From Paractinoplanes maris (GTDB lineage Bacteria; Actinomycetota; Actinomycetes; Mycobacteriales; Micromonosporaceae), in NCBI RefSeq assembly GCF_023544465.1, contig NZ_JALPVL010000005.1, forward strand, positions 1 to 64,000: a stretch of 64,000 bases of DNA, given 5' to 3'. Within the stretch, counting starts at the first letter, position 1. Every line of letters begins with the position of its first letter. The position numbers were made by a program, and so were the translations under genes. This document shows, piece after piece, positions 42,901-50,539 of the stretch. The notes beneath the pieces are model-generated. The model worked only from the letters and a program-made list of their open reading frames with translations, made no database searches and was not told where the DNA came from.

Positions 42901-43807
42901 GGTCACCGATCCACCGACCAGGGCGCAGCTGCTGGCGTTGCGGGCACTGTGCGGCGGGCGCTGGGCCTGGACCGGGCGGACCGATCCGATGCCGGTGACC
43001 GGCCGCCGCCGCGCCGCGGCCGACGCGGCGGTCCTGGCCGGGCGGGTCGGCTCCCCCACGTTGCACGGGATGGCGCTGCTCGGCCGGGCCGCGGTGCACT
43101 TCCTCGAGGGCCGCTACGAGGACGCGGTCGTGGCGGTGCTGGACGAGGTGACGCTGGTCGAGCAGGAGGGCCGCGACCGGGACCGGGCGCTCGGGCACAC
43201 CATCGCGAGCCTGGTCGTGGGCGGTGTCCGCGGCGACTACCGACTGGCTCTGGAGCACGCCCACCGCTCGTACGACTGGGCCCGGAACCTCTCCCCCCAC
43301 GATCGCCTGCACGGCACGGCGGCCGTGCTCATCTGCCTGGAGCAGCTGGGGCTGGACAGGGAGATCGACCCGTTCCTCGACGAGCACCTGCGGCTGCGCC
43401 AGGGCCCGATGGCCGCGATGGCCTGCCCGTACATCCGCAGTGGCCCGCTCGTCGGCGCGCTGGCCCTGACCCGGCGCGGCGACCGGGGCGAATCCGGCAA
43501 GGTCGCCGCGACCGTCGAGCCCGACTTCGAGCATCCCGGCAACGCCGAGGGCCTGCGGGCCCGCCTGGCCCTGCAGCGGGGCGACATCGCCACCGGCCGC
43601 GCACTGGCCGAACGACTCGTCGCGATGGGCCGCCGCCCCAGCCCCGAGGAGATCCCGCAGGAGGCCCTGGTGCTGGTGCAGGCCCTGGACGCGGCCGGCG
43701 ACCACGACGCGCTGCGGCGTTTCCTGCCCCGGGCCCGCGTCGCCGCCGGCTATCTGGCCCAGCTCACCCCGGCCTGCGATCGGGCCGAGGCGGCGGCCCG
43801 GATCTGA
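39920..43807 (+). CDS. Giant transcriptional regulator: BTAD, cyclase-like and AAA-ATPase domains
   Basis: 1,295 residues. N-terminal winged helix plus bacterial transcriptional activation domain (about 1-250, as in AfsR/DnrI). About 265-410: a nucleotide-cyclase-like domain, apparently dead because the second metal Asp motif is GGGVIGVFG rather than GDG. About 430-800: AAA/STAND ATPase with Walker A GVAGIGKTRLV and Walker B LLLVVEDLHWA, interrupted by a 9-residue repeat array. 800-1295: TPR-like helical repeats. It should be an ATP-dependent activator of an antibiotic or stress pathway, perhaps of the divergent methyltransferase. The start is supported by CACAAT 6 bp upstream. Confidence 0.9.
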   Translation: MPAALRVWMLGDFRVEVAGRSVPDGEWRRSGATALVKLLVLRHRLHREEAVDLLWPEVDAALGVRRLNKALHFARRVLGADRLPHRDGMLSLAAGDLWTDVGSFEAAARQGDTEAALALYTGDLLPENRFDDWTEPRRAQLRDAVVPLLLERSAHAEPPEAEADLVRLVALDPLHEEAYARLMRLEAARGHRHLALRWYDRLAAQLRADLGVDPRDDLQQLHRTLTASRAPETAAPGPGSPSALDVPGSPSTAGARGFEERKLVTVLDADLRGVRGEFADADPERSRRETAEWTDLLREVVTRWGGAVQPLFGGGVIGVFGYPTAREDHADRALRAGAEILRRLPVPIRLGADSGEIIAPAELSRMGGAVLDTAARLRAAAAPGTLLVTERTRRAADRPGLCFGDAHPAGDPPLPAHRLLSAGPGSRAATRERHEAPMIGRTGELAAVLGLIEEAVTTGRPRLITITGVAGIGKTRLVREAVARRPGLRVLHGRCLAAGDGITFWALGEILREACGIPFGDADAHAPQRLRSRLREIFADQHRPPAEARPHTTAADARPHTTAAEARPHTTAAEAGPRLTAAELDATIFALATTAAIRLPDNPLDEADPRDVADELGRAWPRLASAFAARGPLLLVVEDLHWAGAPLIGMLSRLVTRSTGPVVLLTTARPEFLETRPDLPEVSMVALRSLPAGDSGDLLDALPHTIRLDPRQRAEILARAEGNPYFLGQLAAHLAESAPGGLPDTLHALLAARVDVLPPDEKRLLQVASVMGRVFWTAPLRERLGPGLPGLLAALENRGLVRARPGALVTGQDEYAFQHALLRDVAYASLPVAERAAGHAEVAAWLEEVSRERIGEVIELVAVHYAAAADVDEWTRGKAFRSLITAGVSARHRYAVPRALDLHRAALRHASNPAERAGALEALGDDHETAYDGDKAVRAWRDAITALRDAPGHGDRRAALCLKTAQMVVARWGGFRVPADPALGDRVIDEGLAAVTDPPTRAQLLALRALCGGRWAWTGRTDPMPVTGRRRAAADAAVLAGRVGSPTLHGMALLGRAAVHFLEGRYEDAVVAVLDEVTLVEQEGRDRDRALGHTIASLVVGGVRGDYRLALEHAHRSYDWARNLSPHDRLHGTAAVLICLEQLGLDREIDPFLDEHLRLRQGPMAAMACPYIRSGPLVGALALTRRGDRGESGKVAATVEPDFEHPGNAEGLRARLALQRGDIATGRALAERLVAMGRRPSPEEIPQEALVLVQALDAAGDHDALRRFLPRARVAAGYLAQLTPACDRAEAAARI
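41558..41665 (+). repeat. 27-bp minisatellite inside the ATPase domain
   Basis: Three close copies and one degenerate copy of a 27-bp unit (41558-41584, -41611, -41638, -41665) encode EARPHTTAA-type repeats between Walker A and Walker B. The frame is preserved, so the insert adds a flexible Ala/Pro/Thr loop to the ATPase. Confidence 0.8.
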
Positions 43808-43820
43808 CTAGACTGCATCG

Positions 43821-44390
43821 ATGCCGAACGAGATGTCGTGGCTCAACGAGCCTCCAGAGTGGTCCGACCAAGCCGGCGTGATCAGCGTCCGCACGGCGCT
43901 CAAGACCGATTTCTGGCGGCGGACGTTCTACGGCTACGTCACTGACAACGGGCACTTCTACAGCCGGCCGGTGACCGGTGACTTCACCGCCGAGGTGCTG
44001 GTGTCGGCCGGGCACTCGGCCCTGTTCGACCAGGCCGGCCTGATGCTGCGGGCCGACGAGCGCACCTGGCTCAAGACGGGGCTGGAGGTCACGTCGGGCG
44101 CCGTCCAGCTCAGCACGGTGCTCACCCGCGACGACTCCGACCTGTCCGTGGTGCCGGTCCCCGGTTACGACGGTGAGCTGCGGCTGCGGCTGACCCGCTT
44201 CGGCTCCGCGGTCTGCGTGCACCGCGGCGACCCCGACGGCTCGTGGCACCTGGTGCGGCTCGGGCCCCTCGATCTGCCCGAGACCGTCGACGTCGGCGTC
44301 ATGTGCTGCTCGCCCGAGCGCGAGGGCCTCGAGGTCACGTTCCGCGACTTCCGGGTCGGCGACCCGATCCCCCGGGAGGGGCTCGAGTAA
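43821..44390 (+). CDS. DUF1349 (concanavalin-like) protein
   Basis: 189 residues with the DUF1349 beta-sandwich pattern: MSWLNEPPEW, TDFWRRTFYGY, DFTAEVLVSAGHSALFDQAGLMLRADERTWLKTGLE and a late GVMCCSPEREGLEVTF. The fold suggests carbohydrate binding; the function is unknown. There is no signal peptide. The start is fixed by TAGACT (43809-43814) exactly 6 bp before the ATG, 2 bp after the large regulator stop, so it has its own leaderless promoter. It converges on the VOC protein gene. Confidence 0.88.
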   Translation: MPNEMSWLNEPPEWSDQAGVISVRTALKTDFWRRTFYGYVTDNGHFYSRPVTGDFTAEVLVSAGHSALFDQAGLMLRADERTWLKTGLEVTSGAVQLSTVLTRDDSDLSVVPVPGYDGELRLRLTRFGSAVCVHRGDPDGSWHLVRLGPLDLPETVDVGVMCCSPEREGLEVTFRDFRVGDPIPREGLE

Positions 44391-44394
44391 CCGG

Positions 44395-44742
44395 CTACGG
44401 CTGGGCCTCGACGAGCTCGTACACGTTGCCGTCGGGGCCGCGGAAGTGCTGCCAGGTCGGCCCGGCCTCGCCGACCAGCTCGACACCGGCCGCCCGCAGC
44501 TCGGCCACCGCGCCGGCCAGATCACGGACGGCGAACCCACCGACCGGCCCGGTGGCGAAGTGCTCCTTGCCGGCGTACGTCTCGTCGAAGACCTCCACGT
44601 TGTAGCCGCTGGGCAGCGTGAAGACCCAGAAACCCGGTTCCGTGTGGGTGGGCCGCAGCCCGAGCACGTGCAGGTAGAAGTCCGCCAGTGCGGCCGCGTT
44701 GCTCGTGCGGGTGCCCAGCCAGCCCAATCCGACAATATTCAT
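44395..44742 (-). CDS. VOC-family (glyoxalase-like) protein
   Basis: 115 residues, one vicinal-oxygen-chelate domain made of two beta-alpha-beta-beta-beta units. It starts GLGWLGTRTSNAAALADFYLHVLGL and ends with the FRGPDGNVYELVE strand that normally supplies a metal ligand. Glyoxalase, dioxygenase or bleomycin-binding functions are possible. Its ATG overlaps the stop of the upstream GNAT-like gene (ATGA), so both are translated together. Confidence 0.88.
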   Translation of the reverse strand: MNIVGLGWLGTRTSNAAALADFYLHVLGLRPTHTEPGFWVFTLPSGYNVEVFDETYAGKEHFATGPVGGFAVRDLAGAVAELRAAGVELVGEAGPTWQHFRGPDGNVYELVEAQP

Positions 44743-45320
44743 GACCTCGATTGATACCAGAGGTACGGGCGCTGGTCGCCCGGCAGCGTCAGGTGCACCG
44801 GCTCCAGATCGAGTCGTTCGAGTGCCCGCCGGGACGAAAGCTCGGCGGGCAGGACCCGGAAGAGGTGCGTCGCCAGCGGCCAGCCGGTCCGCAGCCAGTC
44901 GTCGACGGCCTCGGTCACGGCCTCGGCCAGGCCGGTGTCCTGCTGATCCTGCCGGAGCCAGAACGTCACCATCGCGGCCGTCGCGGGGAAGGCGCCGACC
45001 GCTCGGACCCGGGTCAGATACTCGTCGAGCGGGTTGAGGTACAGGCAGCCCAGCGCCTCGTCGAGCGCCGGGGTGAGCAGCACGAACGTGAAGGCGCGAC
45101 GGTTCTCGTGGTCGTCCTGGTGCCGGGCCACCAGCACCAGGTCGTCGGCCAGGGTGAACCCGTCGAGGGGCCACCGGCCGTCGCTGTGGACGCGGATCAC
45201 CTCGGGACTGGCCAGGTAGGCGGCGTAGTCCAGCGCGGCGACGCCGGCGGTCAGCGGCGTCGCCACAAAACGGGCGTGGCGCAACCCGGACGGAACCGGG
45301 GTGCCGGGGCCGACCAGCAT
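44739..45320 (-). CDS. GNAT-like N-acetyltransferase
   Basis: 193 residues. Motifs such as LGCLYLNPLDEYL and MVTFWLRQDQQDTGLAEAVTEAVDDWL match a GNAT variant seen in actinomycetes, where the acetyl-CoA loop is less canonical than usual; the G/A-rich loop is not obvious. The ATG directly follows the stop of the HNH-like gene (TGA ATG), and it overlaps the VOC gene, giving a three-gene coupled run. Substrate unknown. Confidence 0.75.
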   Translation of the reverse strand: MLVGPGTPVPSGLRHARFVATPLTAGVAALDYAAYLASPEVIRVHSDGRWPLDGFTLADDLVLVARHQDDHENRRAFTFVLLTPALDEALGCLYLNPLDEYLTRVRAVGAFPATAAMVTFWLRQDQQDTGLAEAVTEAVDDWLRTGWPLATHLFRVLPAELSSRRALERLDLEPVHLTLPGDQRPYLWYQSRS

Positions 45321-45761
45321 TCAGCGGCGGCCGGCCGCCAGGGCCACCAGGAACTGGCCGCCACCCGGGTCGACGGTGGCGGTCACCGGCAGACCGGGCA
45401 CCAGCCGCGAGAAGCGGTCGACCAGCCAGTCGGCCGCCTCCTGCGCGTCCTTCTGCCGCGGGCAGCGGGCGACCAGCTCGCGGCCGCCCTTGCGTTCGAG
45501 GCGGTCGGCCACGGTGATCAGCGGCGCCGGCTCGATCACCTGCAGGCGGTCGGGCCACTCGATGACCACCTTGACCGCGCCCTTGCGGCTGTTGCAGGCA
45601 CGGTGCGCGAGCCGCTCGGCCAGCTTGGCCTTGCGGTCGGCGGTCCGGCTGTCGACACTCGGCCCGCGCGGGTCGTTCACCGACTTGCCCGCGTCGACCG
45701 GCTCGTCGCACACCCAGCAGCGCCAGCCGTCGCGCTCGCCCACGTCTTCAAGAGAACCCAT
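45321..45761 (-). CDS. HNH-endonuclease-like protein
   Basis: 146 residues. The N-terminal part has RCWVCDEPVD followed by LAHRACNSRKGA: two Cys, a His and a Cys-Asn-x-x-K of an HNH zinc-type fold. The C-terminal half is an unknown alpha/beta region. It could be an HNH nuclease or a DNA-binding derivative. A leaderless start is indicated: TAGGTT lies 6 bp upstream of ATG 45761 on the minus strand. It heads the GNAT/VOC run. Confidence 0.8.
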   Translation of the reverse strand: MGSLEDVGERDGWRCWVCDEPVDAGKSVNDPRGPSVDSRTADRKAKLAERLAHRACNSRKGAVKVVIEWPDRLQVIEPAPLITVADRLERKGGRELVARCPRQKDAQEAADWLVDRFSRLVPGLPVTATVDPGGGQFLVALAAGRR

Positions 45762-45779
45762 CCGCACAACCTAGTCCGG

Positions 45780-45800
45780 CCCCCGCCGGGCGTGCGGGGG
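45780..45800. terminator. Terminator after the first glycerol kinase
   Basis: CCCCCGC (45780-45786) and GCGGGGG (45794-45800) form a 7-bp stem immediately after the minus-strand glpK stop, just ahead of the leaderless promoter of the HNH-like gene. Confidence 0.6.
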
Positions 45801-45801
45801 G

Positions 45802-47292
45802 TCAGGCCTGGATCCAGTCGAAGGTGCGGGAGACGGCGCGCTGCCAGTTGCCGTACTCGGTCTCGCGCCTGGCCTTCTCCATCGACGGCAGCCACTGGGC
45901 GGCGCGATGCCAGTTCTGGCGCAGTCCCTCGAGGTCGGGCCAGTAGCCGACGGCCAGGCCGGCGCCGTAGGCCGCGCCCAGCGACACCGTCTCGGCGGCC
46001 AGCGGGCGCACCACCGGCACGTCGAGGACGTCGGCGATGTACTGCATCAGCAGGTTGTCGGCGGTCATGCCGCCGTCCACGCGCAACGTCTTGAGGGCCA
46101 GGCCGGAATCGGCGTTCATGGCGTCGACCACCTCGCGGGTCTGCCAGGCGCTCGCCTCCAGCACCGCCCGGGCCAGGTGGCCCTTGGTGATGTACGAGGT
46201 CAGGCCGACGATGACGCCCCGGGCCTCACTGCGCCAATACGGGGCGTACAGGCCCGAGAACGCCGGCACGATGTAGCAGCCGCCGTTGTCGGTGACCGTG
46301 CGGGCCAGCGTCTCGATCTCGGGCGCGCTGGCGATCAGCTCGAGCTGGTCGCGGAACCACTGCACCAGGGAGCCGGTGATGGCGATCGAGCCCTCCAACG
46401 CGTACGCCGCGGGCTCGCCCTTGATCTGATAGGCCACCGTGCTGAGCAGGCCGTGGGTGGAGCGCACCAGTTCCGAGCCGGTGTTGAGCAGCAGGAAGCT
46501 GCCGGTGCCGTACGTGCATTTGGCCTCGCCGGGCGCGAAGCAGGTCTGCCCGAAGAGCGCCGCCTGCTGATCGCCCAGTGCCGCGCCGATGCGCACACCG
46601 GGGAATGCCGCGGTGGCCGTGCCGAAGACGCCGACGGACGGGCGCACCTCGGGCAGCATCGCGCGCGGCACCCCGAAGAACTCCAGCGACTCGGCCGACC
46701 AGTCGAGGGTGTGCACGTCGAGCAGCAGCGTGCGGCTGGCGTTGGTGACGTCGGTGACGTGCAGGCCGCCGGTCAGGTTCCAGATCAGCCAGGTCTCCAT
46801 CGTGCCGAAGAGCACCTCGCCGCGCTCGGCCCGCTCCTGCAGGCCGGGGTGATGGTCGAGCATCCAGCGCAGGCGCGGGCCCGAGAAATACGTGGCCAAC
46901 GGCAGGGCCGACCGATGCCGTACGCCCTCCGCGCCCGGTTTCGCGTCGAGCTGACCGATCATGGTGTCGGTCCGGGTGTCCTGCCAGACCACGGCGTGCC
47001 CGATCGGGGTGCCGGTCGCGCGGTCCCACAGCACCGTCGTCTCCCGCTGGTTGGCGATGCCGACCGCCGCCACCTGGTCGATCGTGGCCCCGGCCCGGCG
47101 CAGCGCCTCGGGTCCGAGCCGTTCCACGTTGCGCCAGATCTCGGCCGCGTCGTGCTCGACCCATCCCGGTTTGGGGTAGTACTGCTTGTGCTCCTGCTGG
47201 GCGAGGGACACGAGCTGGCCGCGCCGGTCGATGACGATGCACCTCGTCGAGGTGGTGCCCTGGTCGATGGCGACCACGTAGCGCTCGGTCAT
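45802..47292 (-). CDS. glpK: Glycerol kinase (first copy, with IclR)
   Basis: 496 residues of the FGGY kinase family with glycerol-kinase signatures: [11 protein letters not shown] (ATP loop), VWQDTRTD (glycerol-binding Asp), NASRTLLLDVHTLDW, GDQQAALFGQ and RVDGGMTADNLLMQ. It phosphorylates glycerol to sn-glycerol 3-phosphate. ATG 47292 has GGAGGG 8 bases upstream. It lies 10 bp behind the IclR-type gene in the same operon and is divergent from a second operon with another GlpK. Confidence 0.96.
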   Translation of the reverse strand: MTERYVVAIDQGTTSTRCIVIDRRGQLVSLAQQEHKQYYPKPGWVEHDAAEIWRNVERLGPEALRRAGATIDQVAAVGIANQRETTVLWDRATGTPIGHAVVWQDTRTDTMIGQLDAKPGAEGVRHRSALPLATYFSGPRLRWMLDHHPGLQERAERGEVLFGTMETWLIWNLTGGLHVTDVTNASRTLLLDVHTLDWSAESLEFFGVPRAMLPEVRPSVGVFGTATAAFPGVRIGAALGDQQAALFGQTCFAPGEAKCTYGTGSFLLLNTGSELVRSTHGLLSTVAYQIKGEPAAYALEGSIAITGSLVQWFRDQLELIASAPEIETLARTVTDNGGCYIVPAFSGLYAPYWRSEARGVIVGLTSYITKGHLARAVLEASAWQTREVVDAMNADSGLALKTLRVDGGMTADNLLMQYIADVLDVPVVRPLAAETVSLGAAYGAGLAVGYWPDLEGLRQNWHRAAQWLPSMEKARRETEYGNWQRAVSRTFDWIQA

Positions 47293-47302
47293 GGTGTCCC
47301 TC

Positions 47303-48055
47303 CTATCGTCGGGCAGCTCCGAGATCGCGGGACACCGCGCGGGCGGCGTCGCGCACATTGGCCACCAGCGGCGGCCGGGGTTGATAGCGGCTGTCGCAGA
47401 GCCGTTCGACATGACCGGAGATCCCGATCGCGCCGACGACCAGACCGCCGTACGCCCGGATCGGCGCCGCGATCGACGCCTCGCCCGGGGTGAGCTCCTC
47501 GATGTCGGCGCTCCACCCGCATTCCCGCACCACCCGCAGGGCCGCCGCGAGCTCGCGCTGGGTGCCGATGGTGCGGCTGGTGAAGCGATCGAGCGAGGTG
47601 GGCGGGGTGGCCCCGTACGCGAGAAGGGACTTGCCCAGGGCGGTGGCGTGCATGGGCAGGAGGCTGCCGACGTCGAGGGTCTGGAAGGTGTCGTCGGGCC
47701 GGAAGACATGATGGACGACCAGCACCTGCCCCTCCAGGACGGTGCCGATCCGGACGGCCTCCCCGCTGCGTGACGCCAGCGGATCGGCCCAGTTGATCGA
47801 GCGGGAGCGCAGCTCGTTGACGTCGAGATAGCCGGTGCCCAGGCGCAGCATCGCCGCGCCCAGCTGGTAGTGCCCCGAGACCCGGTCCTGCTCGACGAAG
47901 CCCACCTTGCGCAACGTCTGCAAAATGCCGTGGGTGGTGCCCTTGGCCAGGTCGAGCGAGCGCGCGATCTCGCCGAGCGACAGCCGGCCCGCGCCGCCCG
48001 CGAGCAGGCGCAGAACGGCCGCAGCCCGCTCGATGGACTGCACTGTTCCCGGCAC
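47303..48055 (-). CDS. IclR-family regulator of glycerol use (GylR-like)
   Basis: 250 residues: an N-terminal winged helix (LLAGGAGRLSLGEIARSLDLAKGTTHGILQTL) and the C-terminal IclR ligand domain (ALGKSLLAYG, IAAPIRAYGGLVVGAIGISG). In Streptomyces an IclR-type repressor (GylR) controls the glycerol operon; this gene holds the same position, upstream of glpK and opposite glpF-glpK-glpD. A perfect palindrome at 48100-48114 is its likely site. The GTG start is 8 bp behind a CATAGT hexamer. Confidence 0.94.
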   Translation of the reverse strand: MPGTVQSIERAAAVLRLLAGGAGRLSLGEIARSLDLAKGTTHGILQTLRKVGFVEQDRVSGHYQLGAAMLRLGTGYLDVNELRSRSINWADPLASRSGEAVRIGTVLEGQVLVVHHVFRPDDTFQTLDVGSLLPMHATALGKSLLAYGATPPTSLDRFTSRTIGTQRELAAALRVVRECGWSADIEELTPGEASIAAPIRAYGGLVVGAIGISGHVERLCDSRYQPRPPLVANVRDAARAVSRDLGAARR

Positions 48056-48099
48056 GTTACGACACTATGACGATCAGTAGCGGTGGATCGAGACCGCCG

Positions 48100-48114
48100 T
48101 TCGACATTGTCGAA
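48100..48114. promoter_or_regulatory. 15-bp palindromic operator of the glycerol regulon
   Basis: TTCGACA-T-TGTCGAA is a perfect 15-bp palindrome located between the divergent iclR-glpK and glpF-glpK-glpD operons, about 10 bp before the glpF -35. An IclR-type dimer is the expected ligand. A weaker half-site like it (TTCATTGTTAG) lies at about 48,120. Confidence 0.65.
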
Positions 48115-48123
48115 TGGCGTTCA

Positions 48124-48152
48124 TTGTTAGTGCCGGTGTGCCTACCTAGCGT
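48124..48152 (+). promoter_or_regulatory. Probable promoter of glpF-glpK-glpD
   Basis: TTGTTA (48124-48129) and TAGCGT (48147-48152) are separated by 17 bp, with AGGAGG and a start codon at 48181 downstream. Confidence 0.45.
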
Positions 48153-48180
48153 CCCTGAGAGGTTAACTTCAGGAGGGCTA

Positions 48181-49026
48181 ATGGCCGCACGACTGAAGAT
48201 CCCGGGAGGCATCGTCGCCGAGTTGGCGGCCGAGTTCGCCGGGACCATGATTCTCATCCTGTTCGGTGTCGGGGTGGTGGCCCAGGTGGCCGGCGCCGGC
48301 ATCGGCGATCACGACAGCATCGCCTGGGCCTGGGGCCTGGGTGTGGTGCTCGGCGTCTATGTCGCCGGGCGCATCTCCGGGGCGCACCTCAACCCCGCTG
48401 TCACGCTCGCGCTCGCGGTCTTCAAAGGCTTCGAGTGGCGCAAGGTTCTTCCGTACAGCCTCGCGCAGTTCCTCGGGGCGTTCGTGGCCGCGCTGATCGT
48501 CCGGTGGAACTACACCGAGGTGCTGCACGCCGCCGACCCCGGTCTGACCATCAAGACCCAGGGCGTTTTCTCGACCCTGCCCGGCAACGGGACCCTGCCG
48601 GTCGGCGAGTGGGGCGCCTTCCGCGACCAGATCATCGGCACGGCGCTGCTGCTGTTCCTGATCCTCGCGGTCACCGACGTGATGGGTACTCCCCCGCAGG
48701 CCAACCTGGCCCCGTTCATCGTCGGCCTGATCGTCGTGGGCATCGGCATGGCCTGGGGCACCAACGCCGGCTACGCGATCAACCCCGCGCGTGACTTCGG
48801 ACCGCGACTCGCCAGCTTCCTCACCGGCTACGGCGGCGCGTTCCGCGACCAGACCGGGTATCTCTATTTCTGGATACCGATCGTGGCACCCCTCATCGGC
48901 GGCGTGCTCGGCGCCGGCCTGTACCAGGGGCTCGTCGGCCGGTTCCTGCCCAAGCTGGGTGAACCGGAACCGGGACAGCTGCCCGAGCAGACCACCCGAG
49001 AGAACGTGGAGGCACGCAATGGCTGA
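48181..49026 (+). CDS. glpF: Aquaglyceroporin, glycerol facilitator
   Basis: 281 residues with six membrane helices and the two half-helix NPA motifs, HLNPAVT and AINPARD. The second NPA is followed by Arg-Asp, as in glycerol-conducting aquaglyceroporins. It lets glycerol diffuse across the membrane. A strong AGGAGG site precedes the ATG at 48181. The C-terminal ~30 residues are polar and cytosolic. The stop overlaps the next ATG by 8 bp, so it is coupled to the second glpK. Confidence 0.95.
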   Translation: MAARLKIPGGIVAELAAEFAGTMILILFGVGVVAQVAGAGIGDHDSIAWAWGLGVVLGVYVAGRISGAHLNPAVTLALAVFKGFEWRKVLPYSLAQFLGAFVAALIVRWNYTEVLHAADPGLTIKTQGVFSTLPGNGTLPVGEWGAFRDQIIGTALLLFLILAVTDVMGTPPQANLAPFIVGLIVVGIGMAWGTNAGYAINPARDFGPRLASFLTGYGGAFRDQTGYLYFWIPIVAPLIGGVLGAGLYQGLVGRFLPKLGEPEPGQLPEQTTRENVEARNG

Positions 49027-50536
49027 CTTCGTCGGCGCCGTGGACCAGGGCACGACCAGCACCCGCTTCATGATCTTTGATCACGGCGGCAACGAGGTGG
49101 CCCGCCACCAGCTCGAGCACGAGCAGATCCTGCCCCAGGCCGGGTGGGTCGAGCACAACCCGGCCGAGATCCTGGAGCGTACGGTCACGGTCGTCCGCAC
49201 GGCGATGCAGAAGGCCAATCTGGGTGCCCAGGACCTGGCCGCGCTGGGCATCACCAATCAGCGCGAGACCGCGGTGGTGTGGGACCGCCGCAGCGGACGC
49301 CCGTACTACAACGCGATCGTCTGGCAGGACACCCGCACCGACCGGATCGCCTCGGCGCTCGACCGCGACGGCCGCGGCGACGTGATCCGCCGCAAGGCCG
49401 GGCTACCCCCGGCCACGTACTTCAGCGGCGGCAAGATCCAGTGGATCCTGGAGAACGTCGACGGGGTCCGCGAGGCGGCCGAGCGCGGCGACGCCATCTT
49501 CGGCAACACCGACAGCTGGCTGCTGTGGAACATGACCGGCGGCGTCGACGGGGGCAACCACCTCACCGACGTGACCAACGCCAGCCGCACGATGCTGATG
49601 AACCTGGAGACGCTCGACTGGGACGACGAGCTGCTCGGCTTCTTCAACATCCCGCGGTCGATGCTGCCCGAGATCCGGCCGTCGTCCGACCCCAACACGT
49701 ACGGGGTGGCGCGGTGGCCCGGTTCGCTCGGCGGCGAGGTGCCGCTGACCGGCGACCTCGGCGACCAGCAGGCGGCCACCGTCGGGCAGGTGTGCTTCGC
49801 GCCCGGCGAGGCCAAGAACACGTACGGCACCGGCAACTTCATGCTGCTGAACACCGGCACCGAACTGGTCCGCTCGGAGAACGGCCTGCTCACCACGGTC
49901 TGCTACAAGTTCGGTGACGCGGCCCCGGTCTACGCGCTGGAAGGGTCCATCGCGGTCACCGGCTCGGCCGTGCAGTGGCTGCGCGACCAGCTGCACATCA
50001 TCAACGAGGCCTCGGAGAGCGAGCGGCTGGCGGCCCAGGTGCCGGACAACGGCGGTGTCTACTTCGTGCCGGCGTTCTCCGGGCTGTTCGCGCCCTACTG
50101 GCGCTCCGACGCGCGCGGCGCGATCGTCGGGCTGTCCCGCTTCAACACCAGCGCGCACATCGCCCGGGCCACCCTCGAGTCGATCTGCTACCAGAGCCGC
50201 GACGTGGTCGACGCGATGGCGCAGGACTCCGGGGTCACGCTCGACGTGCTCAAGGTGGACGGCGGCATCACGGCCAACAACCTGGCCATGCAGATCCAGG
50301 CCGACGTGCTGGGTGTGCCGGTGAGCCAGCCGGTCGTGGCCGAGACGACCGCGCTGGGCGCCGCGTACGCGGCCGGGCTGGCCGTCGGCTTCTGGAAGAA
50401 CACCGACGAGCTGCGGGACAACTGGAACGAGGCCAAGCGCTGGGAGCCGCAGTGGTCCGAGGAGCAGCGCTCCGAGGGTTACGAGAAGTGGAAGAAAGCC
50501 GTGGAACGCACCTTCAACTGGGTGGACGTGGACTGA
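49019..50536 (+). CDS. glpK: Glycerol kinase (second copy, in glpF-glpK-glpD)
   Basis: 505 residues with [54 protein letters not shown] and [13 protein letters not shown], all glycerol kinase marks. It differs clearly from the first copy across the whole length (for example a 9-residue insertion near [13 protein letters not shown]). The ATG overlaps the glpF stop and has GGAGG upstream. It converts glycerol to glycerol 3-phosphate for GlpD. Two glpK genes in one locus is unusual. Confidence 0.96.
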   Translation: MADFVGAVDQGTTSTRFMIFDHGGNEVARHQLEHEQILPQAGWVEHNPAEILERTVTVVRTAMQKANLGAQDLAALGITNQRETAVVWDRRSGRPYYNAIVWQDTRTDRIASALDRDGRGDVIRRKAGLPPATYFSGGKIQWILENVDGVREAAERGDAIFGNTDSWLLWNMTGGVDGGNHLTDVTNASRTMLMNLETLDWDDELLGFFNIPRSMLPEIRPSSDPNTYGVARWPGSLGGEVPLTGDLGDQQAATVGQVCFAPGEAKNTYGTGNFMLLNTGTELVRSENGLLTTVCYKFGDAAPVYALEGSIAVTGSAVQWLRDQLHIINEASESERLAAQVPDNGGVYFVPAFSGLFAPYWRSDARGAIVGLSRFNTSAHIARATLESICYQSRDVVDAMAQDSGVTLDVLKVDGGITANNLAMQIQADVLGVPVSQPVVAETTALGAAYAAGLAVGFWKNTDELRDNWNEAKRWEPQWSEEQRSEGYEKWKKAVERTFNWVDVD

Positions 50537-50539
50537 ATC

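Noticed and set aside
39816..43705. Very long minus-strand extension upstream of the methyltransferase
   Set aside because: It lies antisense to the large regulator. The methyltransferase has its own ATG and ribosome site at 39814, so the extension is not coding.
48056..48180. Glycerol riboswitch before glpF
   Set aside because: The leader is short and contains only a palindrome and promoter elements; an IclR operator explains it better.
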